57,774 nucleotides of DNA from Rickettsia typhi (GTDB lineage Bacteria > Pseudomonadota > Alphaproteobacteria > Rickettsiales > UBA1997). The notes beneath the pieces are model-generated. The model made no database searches, was not told the DNA's origin, and worked only from the letters and a program-made list of their open reading frames with translations. The stretch lies in assembly GCA_945862455.1 (NCBI GenBank), contig CAMAXU010000008.1, positions 1 to 57,774 of the forward strand, written 5' to 3'. Positions 1-10,510 of the stretch are shown here, piece by piece (positions within the stretch are counted from its first letter, which is position 1; each line of letters begins with the position of its first letter). Both the position numbers and the translations under genes were made by a program.

Positions 1-167
1 GTTGAGATTTGTTGATTTGATAATCGTTGCTGTTTTTGAGTCATAAAATTGTCAATTTAAAATTATAAAATTAATAAATCGCTGAATATATGAAATGGAC
101 CTGACGGTCATTTTATATATTAGCTTTTAAATTGACACGGAGTGGTGGACGTTCTCTAAATTGCGAT

Positions 168-740
168 AATGTTTCATTAATGATTTTAAGCGTTTACTGC
201 GCCCCGCAAATTTCCCTAAATCTTGTCTCGGAGTTGGTGCTGAAATTTTTCACACCGCTGATAATCGCAAAGTTTTAGTGATTCATCTTTTAGGTCAGGT
301 TTTTACCAAATATCACGTTTCATGCTCATTTGAAGACGCTCAACAGCTTATTAAAACTCAAGTTTTAAAAAAAGATGTTGATGCAATTTTTGTTGATTTT
401 CACGCCGAAGTAACTTCAGAAAAAATGGCGATGGGAAATTTTAGATGACAAAGTTAGTGCCGTAATTGTTTCTCACACTCACATTCCAACTGCTGATTTT
501 CACATCATGAAAAATGTCACCGCTTATCAAACTGATGCCGGAATGTGCGGTGATTATGATTCGGTAATTGGCATGGAAAAAACCGTGCCGCTTCGTATGT
601 TTTTAGAAAAACGTAAATTCGCTAGAATGGAACCAGCGCAAGGTGAAGCAAATTTATGCGTCACAATTGTTGAAATTGATGATGCCACAGGTCTTGCCAA
701 AAAAATATCGCCGATTAAATTTGGCGGAATCTTAAAGTAA
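168..740 (+). pseudogene. Broken YmdB-type metallophosphoesterase remnant
   Basis: The C-terminal two thirds of a YmdB/TIGR00282-family phosphoesterase can be read in two frames. Codons from about 170 to 445 give RLLRPANFP, then VDFHAEVTSEKMAMG, and end at a TGA at 446-448. The frame continuing from 441 gives LDDKVSAVIVSHTHIPTAD and runs on through GMCGDYDSVIGMEKTVPLRM to the stop at 738-740. A one-base loss (or two-base gain) in the T run near 439-442 explains the switch. The N-terminal part expected of this family (about 90 residues with the first metal ligands) is not recognisable upstream, where a stop lies at 167-169. Family members are about 265 residues, so this is most likely a decayed gene; a sequencing error could explain the frameshift but not the missing N-terminus. 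Confidence 0.75.
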
Positions 741-759
741 TCAACAACTTCTCATATTC

Positions 760-1506
760 ATGGCAGGTCATTCCCAGTTTGCAAATATCAAGCATCGCAA
801 AGGCGCGCAAGATGCTAAAAAAGCTAAACGTTTTACCAAAATTCTTCGCGAAATAACTGTTGCCGCTAAAACCGGACAGCCTGATCCGAACTTCAATCCG
901 CGTTTAAGAAATGCCATGATTGAAGCGCGAGTCAACAACATGCCCAAAGATCGCGTTGATGCTGCAATAAAAAAAGTAATTGCTGGAAGTGAAGGTGATA
1001 ATTTCGAAGAAATCCGCTATGAAGGCTACGCGCCGGGCGGAATTGCAATTATTGTTGAAGCTTTAACTGACAATCGCAACCGCACCGCTTCTGAGGTGCG
1101 CAGCATTTTTACTAAAGCGGGAGGCGCTTTGGGCGAAACCGGATCGGTTGGTTTTATGTTTGATCATATTGGTTTAATTCAGTTTGACGGCAAGGTTGCC
1201 AGCGAAGAAACAATGTTTGAAGCGGCTCTGGAAGCTGGAGCCGAGGAAGTTGAATCGTCAAACGAACTTCACATTGTAATTACACAACCAGAAAATTTAG
1301 GCGCAGTGCGCGACGCTTTAACCGAAAAATTTAAAGATCCGCTTTCGGCAAAATTTGATTGGAAAGCAAAAAATAGCATGGAAATTGCCGATCTAGAACA
1401 AGCGCAAAAACTTATAAAAATGATCGACGCTTTAGAAGATTGTGATGATGTTCAAATGGTTACGGGAAATTACAGTTTTCATAACGAAATTGCTGATAAA
1501 ATTTAG
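760..1506 (+). CDS. yebC: YebC/TACO1-family regulator or translation factor
   Basis: A 248-residue full-length YebC/TACO1 protein beginning MAGHSQFANIKHRKGAQDAK, the family's hallmark N-terminus. The conserved YEGYAPGGIAIIVE segment lies near residue 85. Members have been described both as DNA-binding transcriptional regulators and as factors that help ribosomes through difficult peptide stretches; the sequence does not decide between these roles. The start lies 19 nt after the broken phosphoesterase, suggesting former co-transcription. All domains are intact and the length is normal. Confidence 0.95.
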   Translation: MAGHSQFANIKHRKGAQDAKKAKRFTKILREITVAAKTGQPDPNFNPRLRNAMIEARVNNMPKDRVDAAIKKVIAGSEGDNFEEIRYEGYAPGGIAIIVEALTDNRNRTASEVRSIFTKAGGALGETGSVGFMFDHIGLIQFDGKVASEETMFEAALEAGAEEVESSNELHIVITQPENLGAVRDALTEKFKDPLSAKFDWKAKNSMEIADLEQAQKLIKMIDALEDCDDVQMVTGNYSFHNEIADKI

Positions 1507-1683
1507 CGCAACAAAGTTTATTTTTTATTAATCCGAACAGAAGAAATCGAAACTAAACAAATAATTTTCTTAAAATTAATCATATCTAACTTTTAAAATA
1601 ATGTTGTTATTTGAGTATTATAATGTGTAATCTACTACTATTTAACGTAGTAGATTTATAACATTAATAGTAAATAAACGACA

Positions 1684-2847
1684 ATGATTGAAAGAAAATA
1701 CTTATCCATTGTAGAAGAAAAACTAAATAATTTTTCAGCCGTAGGATTGCTTGGGTTAAGGCAAATCGGCAAAACAACATTGGCAAAAGAAATAGCTAAA
1801 AGACGGCCGTCCATTTATTTAGATTTAGAGAATTACCAAGACTTAGCCAAGTTAAATGATCCTATAAAGTATCTTGAAGCCCATTTGGACAAATTAATTA
1901 TTCTCGACGAAATTCATCGCAAACCTGACATATTCATGACGCTGCGAGGCCTTATTGATAAAGGTAGAGAATCTGGCAGAAAATTTGGCCAATTTCTAAT
2001 TTTAGGTTCAGCTTCACTCGATCTTTTAAAACAATCCTCAGAAAGTCTTGCTGGGCGCATAACTTATGTTGAGATGAATCCTTTCAGCCTCTCTGAACTT
2101 CCTGATAAATATTCAAAAATTTATCCTTTGTGGATCAGAGGTGGATTGCCAGACAGTTTCTTGGCAGCGACTGAAGAAATTAGCTTGGAGTGGAGGCAAT
2201 CATTTATAACAACTTACTTAGAAAGGGATATACCTCAATTTAATGATCTACGCCTTCCTGCAGAAACATTGCGTAGGCTTTGGACTATGCTTGCCCATAC
2301 ACAAGGAGATACTTTAAATATATCCAAGTTAGCAAGAAGTTTAGGGATAAGCAGTCAAACTACATCTCGCTATATAGATTTATTAAAAGATTTATTTTTG
2401 GTACGCAGATTGCAGCCTTGGCACAATAACCTTGGTAAGCGCTTAATTCGTAGTCCAAAAGTTTATGTTAGAGATAGCGGAATCTTACACAGCCTTTTAA
2501 ATATTCAGAATTTAGAGGGTATTTTAAGTAATCCGGCAGCTGGGAAAAGTTGGGAAGGATTTGTGATTGATAATTTAATCAGATTTTTACCAATTGGAGC
2601 TGAAACTTTTTTTTATCGCTCAGTTCGTGGAGCAGAAATTGACCTGATTATCAAACATCCCGACAAACGAATCATAGCAATTGAGATTAAACTATCTTCT
2701 GCGCCAAAATTAGAACGTGGTTTTTATGAAGCATGTCTCGATATAAATCCTACGCATCGATATGTTGTCTATGATGGAAAAGAAAGTTTTCCCATGAGAG
2801 AAGGCGTAATTGCCATTAGTTTGCCAGAGTTAATAGAAAAAATTTAA
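1684..2847 (+). CDS. AAA ATPase with DUF4143 C-terminus
   Basis: A 387-residue protein of the AAA_14/DUF4143 architecture. The P-loop GLRQIGKTTLA lies at about residues 24-34 and Walker B LIILDEIHR at about 70-78, followed by sensor-like ILGSASLDLL. The C-terminal part contains a winged-helix-like stretch (LNISKLARSLGISSQTTSRY) and a DUF4143 domain with RGAEIDLIIK and AIEIKLSS, a pattern resembling a PD-(D/E)xK fold. Such ATPases are common as solitary accessory genes and their biological role is poorly defined. It stands alone, with a 177-bp AT-rich gap before it and a palindromic repeat after it, next to a restriction-modification cassette on the same strand. The link to defence is only positional. 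Confidence 0.85.
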   Translation: MIERKYLSIVEEKLNNFSAVGLLGLRQIGKTTLAKEIAKRRPSIYLDLENYQDLAKLNDPIKYLEAHLDKLIILDEIHRKPDIFMTLRGLIDKGRESGRKFGQFLILGSASLDLLKQSSESLAGRITYVEMNPFSLSELPDKYSKIYPLWIRGGLPDSFLAATEEISLEWRQSFITTYLERDIPQFNDLRLPAETLRRLWTMLAHTQGDTLNISKLARSLGISSQTTSRYIDLLKDLFLVRRLQPWHNNLGKRLIRSPKVYVRDSGILHSLLNIQNLEGILSNPAAGKSWEGFVIDNLIRFLPIGAETFFYRSVRGAEIDLIIKHPDKRIIAIEIKLSSAPKLERGFYEACLDINPTHRYVVYDGKESFPMREGVIAISLPELIEKI

Positions 2848-2934
2848 ATTTTTTAAAAACGCACGTAAATCTAAATACGCTTACCTTTCAAAAAATTTAG
2901 AATTGCAAAAAGTTCGACAAAAAGTTGATTTGCG

Positions 2935-3041
2935 ACAGTGCCATAATGACGCTGTATCAGGTGATAAAGCGTCATTATTCGAGTAAATTTTTACCAAAAT
3001 TCTGCAGTTATTTACTCACTTTTTGATCACAACTTGGTATA
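2935..3041. repeat. Degenerate MITE-like palindromic element
   Basis: Holds an internal near-palindrome with arms ATGACGCTGTATCA and TGATAAAGCGTCAT and ends in TTGGTATA. The same internal GCTGTATCA hairpin and TTGGTATA end occur in the ~162-bp elements at 22654, 28817 and 37889. The left end is not recognisable, so this looks like an older or truncated copy. It lies directly upstream of the SNF2 helicase gene and could mark the left border of that cassette. Confidence 0.45.
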
Positions 3042-3058
3042 AAAACAAAATTTAATCA

Positions 3059-6010
3059 ATGAAGAAAATCACTCAATATCACGCCAAATATTTCACTGGC
3101 GAACTTACAAAAAGATGTCCTTCTGACAGTTTGGAAAAACTTTCTGCAACACTTTCAAACGCTCAGGTTGATCTTAATCCTCATCAAATTGAAGCGGCGC
3201 TTTTTGCTTTTAAATCTCCTTTGTCAAAAGGTGCAATTTTAGCGGATGAAGTAGGGCTTGGAAAAACCATTGAAGCGGGTTTGGTACTTTCACAAAAATG
3301 GGCGCAGCGCCAAAGAAAAATTCTTTTGATAACTCCTTCAAGCCTTAGAAAACAATGGAGTTTAGAGCTTCAAGAAAAATTCTTTTTGCCTTCAATAATT
3401 TTAGAAGCCAAATCTTTTAACGAAGCTATAAAACAAGGAAATTTAAATCCTTTTCACCAAGAAAATGCGGTAATTATCTGTTCTTATCATTTTGCCAAAT
3501 CTAAATCGCCCTACATTAAAAAAACTAGTTTTGATCTAGTGGTAATTGACGAAGCTCACCGACTAAGAAATGTCTATAAAACCAGCAGCAAAATTGCCCG
3601 CGAAATAAAAGACGCAGTTCAAGAATATCCAAAATTATTACTCACCGCAACACCGCTGCAAAATTCTTTGTTAGAATTATACGGGCTTGTCAGCATTATT
3701 GATGAACATGTTTTTGGCGATTTAAACAGCTTTAAATCGAATTATTCCAAAAACCCTTTTTTAGAAATTGAAGAAAGCGAGCCCAAACCAGACATGTTTC
3801 TTGATTTGCGCAACAGGCTAAAACCAGTTTGCAAGCGCACTTTGCGCCGCCAAGTTTTGGAATATATAAATTACCGCGACCGCAAACCAATCACCCAAAA
3901 TTATTCGCCAAGCGATAAGGAATTAGAGCTTTACGAATTGATGTCGCAATATTTACAAAGAGAAAAACTTTACGCTTTGCCTTTTAGTCAGCGGCAATTG
4001 ATTACTTTAATTTTGCGCAAACTTTTGGCTTCGTCTTCTTTTGCAATTGCCAGCACGCTTAAAAGTTTGGCTTTGAAATTGGACGAGCTGGAAAAAAATG
4101 TCATAAAAAAACATCAGGCTTCAAGCTTTGTTCCAAGCTTTGATATCACTGAATTGTTCCAAGAAAATTACGATAGTTTTGAACAAACCAAAGATGAATG
4201 GATTGACGACGAAGAAAGCGAGCAAGAAAACAAAAAAGAAAAACCGCGCCAAGAGCTAACTTTTGAAGATATTCCTTTAATTCAAGCAGAAAAAGAAGAT
4301 TTAAAAAAATTCGCCAATTTGGCTGATTCAATTTTTACCAACTCAAAAGGCGAATCGCTTTTAATTGCCTTAAGAGAAGGTTTTAAAATGACGCAAGAAT
4401 TGGGCGCGCAGAAAAAAGCGGTTATTTTTACCGAATCAAGAATCACTCAAAATTATCTTTTAGAACTTCTTAGCCAAAACGGTTATTCTAACAAAATTCT
4501 CTTTTTCAACGGCTCAAATAACGACGCCAAGTCAAAAGAAATTTACAGCGATTGGCTCAAAAAAAACCAAGATAACGATAAATTAACAGGCTCTAAAACC
4601 GCAGATTTACGCGCCGCTTTGGTCGATTATTTTAAATCAGACGCCGAAATTATGATTGCCACCGAAGCAGCGGCGGAAGGCATAAACCTGCAATTTTGCT
4701 CGCTGGTTATTAATTATGATTTGCCGTGGAACCCGCAAAGAATTGAACAAAGAATCGGCCGATGTCACCGTTATGGTCAAAAACATGATGTGGTTGTGGT
4801 GAATTTTGTGAATTTAAAAAACGCCGCCGACAAGCGAGTTTACGAACTTCTCGACCAAAAATTTAAATTATTTAAAGGCGTTTTTGGTGTCAGTGACGAA
4901 GTTTTGGGCGCAATTGAATCTGGCGTTGATTTTGAGAAAAAAATTGCCACCATTTATCAATCTTGCCGCACCGAAGAAGAAATAAACCGCGCTTTCGACG
5001 CTTTGCAAAAAGAAATGGAACTGCCAATTGAAGAAGGGTTAAAAAACGCCAAAGAAAAATTATTAGAAAATTTCGACGCCGATGTTTGCGAAAAACTGAA
5101 AATAAGCCACAAAGAAAGCCAAAACTATTTAGAAATTTATGAAAAATGGCTGTGGAATATTTCTCGTTATTTTTTGGGAAACGCCGCCGAATATAACGAA
5201 AACGAGCATTCTTTCATTTTAAAAACCAATCCATTTCCAAACCACAATATTGAAAACGGCCCTTACAAAATTGGCAAACATGTTGAAAACGCCCATATTT
5301 ATCGCCCCAATCATCCTTTGGCAGAATTAATTTTAGCCGAAATTAATTCGCAAAATTTGCCTGAAGCTGAAATTGTTTTTGATTATTCCAGCCAAAAAAC
5401 AATTATCTCGCCAATCAAGCAATTAGTTGGTGAAACTGGTTTTTTGCAAGTGTCGCAATTAACCATCAATTCTTTTGAAATTGAAGATCACATTTTAGCC
5501 ACCGCCATCACCCAAAATGGCGAAGTTATTGACCAAGAAATTGTCAAAAAACTTTTTTCGCTAAATGCCCAAATTGCCAATCAAATTGGCAAAGAAAATA
5601 TAAAAATTGCCAACCAAAAATTGCTTGAAGAAGAGCAAAATAAAATCGCCAAAATTTCTGAAAATATTTTGCTTAAAAATAATCAATTTTTTGATGATGA
5701 AGTAGAAAAGCTCGACGCTTGGGCCCAAGACATGAAAAAAAGTTTAGAAATTGATTTAAAGCGTTTGGAAATTGAAATTAAAAGCAAAAAAACTCACGCC
5801 AAAAAAGTTTTAATCTTGCCAGAAAAAGTAAGGCTTCAGCGCGAAATAAAAGAGCTAGAAAAAAAGCGCAACGAAACAAGGCAAAAGCTTTATCAAGCGC
5901 AAGATAAAGTTGACGAACAAAAAGAAGAATTACTCACCAAAACCGAAGCCAAATTAAAACAACAAAGTGAGTTAAAAATTTTATTCACCGTTAAATTTAA
6001 AATAATTTAA
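3059..6010 (+). CDS. SNF2/HepA-like helicase of an R-M cassette
   Basis: A 983-residue superfamily 2 ATPase of the SNF2/RapA type. Walker A ILADEVGLGKTIEAG lies near residue 65, the DEAH box VVIDEAHRLRN near 165, motif III LLLTATPLQN near 198, and the C-terminal motor ends with EGINLQ and IGRCHRYGQ (motif VI) near residues 540-580. The last ~150 residues are strongly charged and probably coiled coil. It is the first gene of a compact operon: 13 nt separate it from the DNA methyltransferase, which overlaps the Res gene. This helicase class resembles DrmD of DISARM by general architecture, but no DrmA, DrmB or DrmC partner is present. Most likely a DNA translocase or remodeller working with the Mod/Res pair. 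The SNF2 assignment is firm; the specific role is inferred. Confidence 0.88.
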   Translation: MKKITQYHAKYFTGELTKRCPSDSLEKLSATLSNAQVDLNPHQIEAALFAFKSPLSKGAILADEVGLGKTIEAGLVLSQKWAQRQRKILLITPSSLRKQWSLELQEKFFLPSIILEAKSFNEAIKQGNLNPFHQENAVIICSYHFAKSKSPYIKKTSFDLVVIDEAHRLRNVYKTSSKIAREIKDAVQEYPKLLLTATPLQNSLLELYGLVSIIDEHVFGDLNSFKSNYSKNPFLEIEESEPKPDMFLDLRNRLKPVCKRTLRRQVLEYINYRDRKPITQNYSPSDKELELYELMSQYLQREKLYALPFSQRQLITLILRKLLASSSFAIASTLKSLALKLDELEKNVIKKHQASSFVPSFDITELFQENYDSFEQTKDEWIDDEESEQENKKEKPRQELTFEDIPLIQAEKEDLKKFANLADSIFTNSKGESLLIALREGFKMTQELGAQKKAVIFTESRITQNYLLELLSQNGYSNKILFFNGSNNDAKSKEIYSDWLKKNQDNDKLTGSKTADLRAALVDYFKSDAEIMIATEAAAEGINLQFCSLVINYDLPWNPQRIEQRIGRCHRYGQKHDVVVVNFVNLKNAADKRVYELLDQKFKLFKGVFGVSDEVLGAIESGVDFEKKIATIYQSCRTEEEINRAFDALQKEMELPIEEGLKNAKEKLLENFDADVCEKLKISHKESQNYLEIYEKWLWNISRYFLGNAAEYNENEHSFILKTNPFPNHNIENGPYKIGKHVENAHIYRPNHPLAELILAEINSQNLPEAEIVFDYSSQKTIISPIKQLVGETGFLQVSQLTINSFEIEDHILATAITQNGEVIDQEIVKKLFSLNAQIANQIGKENIKIANQKLLEEEQNKIAKISENILLKNNQFFDDEVEKLDAWAQDMKKSLEIDLKRLEIEIKSKKTHAKKVLILPEKVRLQREIKELEKKRNETRQKLYQAQDKVDEQKEELLTKTEAKLKQQSELKILFTVKFKII

Positions 6011-6023
6011 AAAAACCAAAAAC

Positions 6024-7637
6024 ATGAAAGACAACAAGCAGAAACTAGAACTCACTTGGATTGGCAAACACAATTCTGAATATAATATTGCCAATATTGA
6101 ACCGCGCATTTTGCAAGAAAACCCCGATCTTTCTAACTGCAAAAATGACGCAAACACGCAAAATAAAATTATTCACGGCGACAATCTTTTGGCGTTAAAA
6201 GCGCTTTTGCCTGAATTTGAAGGCAAAGTTAAATGTATTTACATCGACCCGCCATATAACACTGGCAACGCTTTTGAGCATTATGACGACGCGGTGGAAC
6301 ATTCAACTTGGCTAAGTTTGATGAAACCAAGATTGGAATTGTTGAGACTGCTTTTGAGTGAGGATGGAAGCATTTGGATTTCAATTGATGATGATGAAAG
6401 CCACTATTTAAAGGTTTTGTGTGATGAAGTTTTTGGGCGAAATAATTTTGTTTCTAATGTGATTTGGCAGAAAAAATATTCTCCGCAAAATGACGCAAAG
6501 TGGCTAAGCGACAATCACGATCATATTTTAGTTTATGCAAAGAATAAGCAGGTTTGGAGACCTGATCTTTTGCCAAGATCTGAAGAAATGAACGGTAGAT
6601 ATAAAAATCCCGATAATGATCCACGAGGCTTGTGGAAGTCTGGCGATATAAGTGCCAAAAGACTCACTGAAAAAGATGTTTACGAAATTTCTAATCCTTC
6701 TGGAAGAAAAATTTTACCACCAATTGGAACTTCATGGAGATATTCAAAAGACAAAATTGATGAAATGATAAAAGACAACCGAATTTGGTTTGGCCCAAAA
6801 GGCGAAGGAGTTCCTTCGGTAAAAAGATTTTTATCCGAAGTAAAAGATGGCATAACTTCAATGACCATTTGGACTTACCAAGAAGTTGGTCACAACCAAG
6901 ACGCAAAAAAAGAAATCAAAATTCTTTTTGGTGACGATGTTTTTGAAACTCCAAAACCAGAAAAATTAATCCAAAGAATTATCCATTTAGCCTCAAACGA
7001 AAACGACTTCGTTCTCGATTCTTTCCTTGGCTCTGGCACCACGGCGGCGGTTGCTCACAAAATGAATCGCCGCTATATTGGCATTGAAATGGGCGATCAC
7101 GCTTACACGCACTGCAAAACTCGCCTCGACAAAGTAATTGCAGGCGAACAAGGCGGCATTTCAAAAGCGGTTAATTGGAAAGGAGGCGGCGCTTATAAAT
7201 TCTACGAATTAGCCCCAAGTTTTATTGCCAAAGACGAATTTGGAAATTTGGTGATTGACGCTTTTTACAACGACGCCAAGTTAATTCAGGCAATGTGCAA
7301 ATTGATGAATTTTAGCTATCAACCAAGCCAAGAACAATATTGGAAACACGGAATTTCCAGCGGCAAAAATTATCTTTTTATCACCACGCAAATTTTAACC
7401 TGCGCTTTAGTTGCCCAAATTGCCAGCCATTTAGGCGAAAATGAATCGTTGATTATTTGCGCCAAAAATTTTGAAAGCGGTGCGGGCAAAATTGACGCCA
7501 GAATTGCGGTTAAAAAAATTCCGCAAAGTGTTTTAAAATCATGCCATTTTGGCAAAAAAGAATATCTGCTGCCAATCAAAGAAAATAAGGCTTTGGAAGA
7601 ATTATCAAAAAATGAAATTGAAGAAGAAAATGACTAA
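6024..7637 (+). CDS. Type III Mod-like DNA methyltransferase
   Basis: A 537-residue site-specific DNA methyltransferase. The catalytic motif IV DPPYNTGN lies at residues 75-82 and the SAM-binding motif LDSFLGSGTTAAVAHKMNRR near 330-350. This order (IV before I) is that of beta-class N6-adenine or N4-cytosine enzymes, including type III Mod subunits. The region between the motifs should hold the target-recognition part. About 150 residues follow the SAM motif without a domain I recognise. The last eight bases overlap the start of the Res gene (ATGACTAA), which implies translational coupling. It would both protect the host DNA and supply specificity to the complex. All key motifs are intact. 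Confidence 0.92.
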   Translation: MKDNKQKLELTWIGKHNSEYNIANIEPRILQENPDLSNCKNDANTQNKIIHGDNLLALKALLPEFEGKVKCIYIDPPYNTGNAFEHYDDAVEHSTWLSLMKPRLELLRLLLSEDGSIWISIDDDESHYLKVLCDEVFGRNNFVSNVIWQKKYSPQNDAKWLSDNHDHILVYAKNKQVWRPDLLPRSEEMNGRYKNPDNDPRGLWKSGDISAKRLTEKDVYEISNPSGRKILPPIGTSWRYSKDKIDEMIKDNRIWFGPKGEGVPSVKRFLSEVKDGITSMTIWTYQEVGHNQDAKKEIKILFGDDVFETPKPEKLIQRIIHLASNENDFVLDSFLGSGTTAAVAHKMNRRYIGIEMGDHAYTHCKTRLDKVIAGEQGGISKAVNWKGGGAYKFYELAPSFIAKDEFGNLVIDAFYNDAKLIQAMCKLMNFSYQPSQEQYWKHGISSGKNYLFITTQILTCALVAQIASHLGENESLIICAKNFESGAGKIDARIAVKKIPQSVLKSCHFGKKEYLLPIKENKALEELSKNEIEEEND

Positions 7638-10458
7638 TAATTTAAACGCCGCTTTTGCCTTAAAATATATCAACAGCGCCATGAATTTGCGCAAGCCGCA
7701 GTTCAAAAGCTTGGAGCTTTTTGCTGATTATTTAAAATCAGAAGTTGGACAAAAAGTGCTTTTGCGCCTGAAGAATAAAGCTGAAAATAAAGGTTTGGAA
7801 AATAACCAAAAATTGGTCGATGAACTTTTAGCCGAAAGCATAAATTATTTTAGCCAAATTTCTGAAGCAAAAAACTTTACAAAATTTGAAAGAAACTTTC
7901 CCGCTTTCACTTTTGCGCTGGCAACCGGAGTTGGCAAAACCCGCTTGATGGGCGCGTTTGTGGCTTATTTATATTTGGTTTATGGCATTCAACATTTTTT
8001 GATTGTGGCGCCAAACCTGACAATTTATCGCAAACTTCTTGCAGATTTTAGCAAATCCAATCACCCAAAATATGTTTTTCGCGGCATTCAAGAAATAAAC
8101 AGCACCACGGCAAGAATTATCACCACTAACAATTATGAAAATGACAGTGGCAAACAGCTTTTTGGCAATCAGCTGGAAATTAACATTTTTAACATTCAGC
8201 AATTTGCCCAAAAAGATCGATCGCAACAGCGCGGAATACACGGTTTTAAAGAAAATATTGGCGAGTCTTATTTTGATTATCTCAAAAGCCAATCCGACTT
8301 GGTGGTTATGCTTGATGAAGCGCATCATTATCATGCAGATGCGGCGTTGGAATCTCTTGATGATCTTGATCCGCTTTTTGCTTTGGAAATGACGGCAACT
8401 CCTTATTTGGGAAGCAAAAAAAGTGGCAAAGAAGTTGTTCAAATTGTCATGAAAAATGTTTTATATTCTTACAATTTGGGCGACGCGATTAGAGGAAAAT
8501 TGGTTAAAAATCCATGGATTGGAACTGAAGCCGATCTTGATTTTTCAAAGTTTGATTTTGATTCAATTGAGGGCGATGCCAGAAAATTGCAATTGGCAGC
8601 TTTTTTTCATCAAAGAGCCAAACTTGGGCTTCAAGAATATGCTTTGGAAAATAATTTAAAAACTATCAAACCAGTTTTACTGGTTGTTGCCAAAGACACC
8701 AATCACGCCAGCGAGTTAAAAAATTTGATTGATAGCGACAGTTTTCATGGCGGCGAATTTAAGGGCAAAGTTCTTGAAATTCACACCAAAGTTAAAGGCG
8801 AAGAGGCGGAAGAAAATATCGAGCAATTAATTTCGCTGGAAGATGAAGGCAATTTGATGGAAGTGGTGATTCATGTTAACATGTTAAAAGAAGGCTGGGA
8901 TGTTGCTAATGTTTACACAATTGCGCCTTTGCGCCAATCGGCGGCGGCAATTTTAACCGAGCAAACAATTGGGCGAGGTTTGCGTTTGCCTTATGGCGAG
9001 AGAACTGGAAATGAATTGGTTGATAAATTGGTGATTGTTGCTCATGAGCAATATTCAAAAATTCTTGAAATGGCAAAAGATTCTGTGCTTATTCAAGGGC
9101 AAATTGAGCAAATTAATCCGCGAGAAATTGGTGAGAAAAAAATTTTAATTCAGTCTTTGCCAATTGTTTTGAAAGAAGTGGCAAATGAAATTGAGAAAAG
9201 CGCGGCGATAATGGCTGAAATTACAATTGAAGTTAAAAAAGAAGTTTTAAAAAATCCGCAAAACGCAAATTTTAGTGAAGAAAAACAGCAAGAAATTATT
9301 GCTAAAAAAACCGAAGATAAAGTTTTGGATTGGGCGCGAAAAATTATTTCGCACGATCAGCAAAATGTAAAAAATTTGCCGTTATTTGATTTTGAAAGCG
9401 AGGCAAAAATTGAGATTAATAAAATTGCCACTGATTTTTACGAAAAGCCTAAAACCCATCATATTGCAATTCCGCGCCTTGATTTAAGACCAACTTTTGG
9501 CGAGATGGTGATTCATGATTTTGATTTAGATGAAACAAGAATGCGTTTTTATCAAAATTACCGAAACATCATTGAAGAGCAGCTGCAAAATGATTTAGAA
9601 AAAAATTTGTTAAATGAAGAAATTTTTGCTCAAAAAAATAAGCAAGTGACAAAAATTAATAGCTTTGGAAATTCTGCAAACCAAGTGCCGCAAAACACTA
9701 TTATTGCGGCGCTTTGTGGTTTTGATGTTATTGATTATGATGATAAAAACCAAAAGCCTCTGCTTTTGAAATTAGCCAATCAAGCGGTTAATCATTATCG
9801 CAAAAAAGCAGAAGATGAAGAAAATTTGGCGCTGATTGTTGAAAGCAATATTTACTCAATTGCTGAAGATATTCACAAACAAATTTCTGAAAAAGTTGAA
9901 TTTAAATCACCTTCATATTTGGAGTCAAAAATTGGCAAGCCAAAGCCATATTTAGAGGAGCATAATATTACCACAATTCCTGAAAACTGCGTTTCTTTGC
10001 AGTCTCAAATAGATAGCTTTAGCAGAAACTTTATTTATCGAAATTTTAAGAAAGCCTGCCATGTAGAATATCGTTTTGATGCCTCCGAAGAAGCCAGATT
10101 TGCCTATCTTTTAGAAAATGATAATGCGGTTAAATGTTGGATGAAGCCATCTCATAAGCAGTTTGAAGGTTTATTTTACAAAAAAGAACCAGAAAATATT
10201 TTCTCTAATTACGAACCCGATTTTGTCGTTGAATTGGCGAATGAAATTATTTTGGTGGAAGTAAAACCAGAAAATGAAATGCGCGATTTAAATGTTTTGG
10301 CAAAAAAACAAACAGCAGAAAAATTTTGTGAGTTAATAAGCCAAAATATTGGTAAATTTGAAATTGCAAAACCTTGGCGTTATGTTATTGTTCCAACTAA
10401 CCGAATTAAAATTACTGCTACAATCGATGTTTTGCTTGGCTTTTTGGATAAAAATTAA
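7630..10458 (+). CDS. Type III restriction Res-like helicase-nuclease
   Basis: A 942-residue Res-type subunit. The start is placed at ATG 7630, overlapping the methyltransferase stop by 8 nt, because the reading frame further upstream lies wholly inside mod. Motor motifs: [13 protein letters not shown] near residue 98 (Walker A), [13 protein letters not shown] near 228, [19 protein letters not shown] and [12 protein letters not shown]. The C-terminus has [20 protein letters not shown] near residues 860-878, a PD-(D/E)xK nuclease signature typical of type III Res proteins. With the Mod protein it should form an ATP-dependent restriction enzyme acting on unmethylated foreign DNA. The associated SNF2 helicase is an extra component compared with a classical two-gene type III system. 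Confidence 0.9.
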   Translation: MTNNLNAAFALKYINSAMNLRKPQFKSLELFADYLKSEVGQKVLLRLKNKAENKGLENNQKLVDELLAESINYFSQISEAKNFTKFERNFPAFTFALATGVGKTRLMGAFVAYLYLVYGIQHFLIVAPNLTIYRKLLADFSKSNHPKYVFRGIQEINSTTARIITTNNYENDSGKQLFGNQLEINIFNIQQFAQKDRSQQRGIHGFKENIGESYFDYLKSQSDLVVMLDEAHHYHADAALESLDDLDPLFALEMTATPYLGSKKSGKEVVQIVMKNVLYSYNLGDAIRGKLVKNPWIGTEADLDFSKFDFDSIEGDARKLQLAAFFHQRAKLGLQEYALENNLKTIKPVLLVVAKDTNHASELKNLIDSDSFHGGEFKGKVLEIHTKVKGEEAEENIEQLISLEDEGNLMEVVIHVNMLKEGWDVANVYTIAPLRQSAAAILTEQTIGRGLRLPYGERTGNELVDKLVIVAHEQYSKILEMAKDSVLIQGQIEQINPREIGEKKILIQSLPIVLKEVANEIEKSAAIMAEITIEVKKEVLKNPQNANFSEEKQQEIIAKKTEDKVLDWARKIISHDQQNVKNLPLFDFESEAKIEINKIATDFYEKPKTHHIAIPRLDLRPTFGEMVIHDFDLDETRMRFYQNYRNIIEEQLQNDLEKNLLNEEIFAQKNKQVTKINSFGNSANQVPQNTIIAALCGFDVIDYDDKNQKPLLLKLANQAVNHYRKKAEDEENLALIVESNIYSIAEDIHKQISEKVEFKSPSYLESKIGKPKPYLEEHNITTIPENCVSLQSQIDSFSRNFIYRNFKKACHVEYRFDASEEARFAYLLENDNAVKCWMKPSHKQFEGLFYKKEPENIFSNYEPDFVVELANEIILVEVKPENEMRDLNVLAKKQTAEKFCELISQNIGKFEIAKPWRYVIVPTNRIKITATIDVLLGFLDKN

Positions 10459-10510
10459 TGAACTAGCAAAATTCGCGACGAATTCAAAAAAAACTAATCA
10501 AAAAAAACTT

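Noticed and set aside
1..167. Start of the YmdB-type gene
   Set aside because: None of the three plus-strand frames shows the expected N-terminal metal-binding motifs, and stops are frequent.
7969..8442. 157-codon minus-strand reading frame opposite the Res gene
   Set aside because: Composition is that of an antisense shadow and it lacks any recognisable motif.
3059..10458. Assignment of the cassette to DISARM or Mokosh
   Set aside because: No DrmA, DrmB (DUF1998), phospholipase-D type gene or RNA-helicase/nuclease partner is present; Mod and Res fit a type III core better.
10349..10510. In-frame upstream extension of the first purL ORF
   Set aside because: It overlaps the end of the Res gene, while the family N-terminus begins at 10511.
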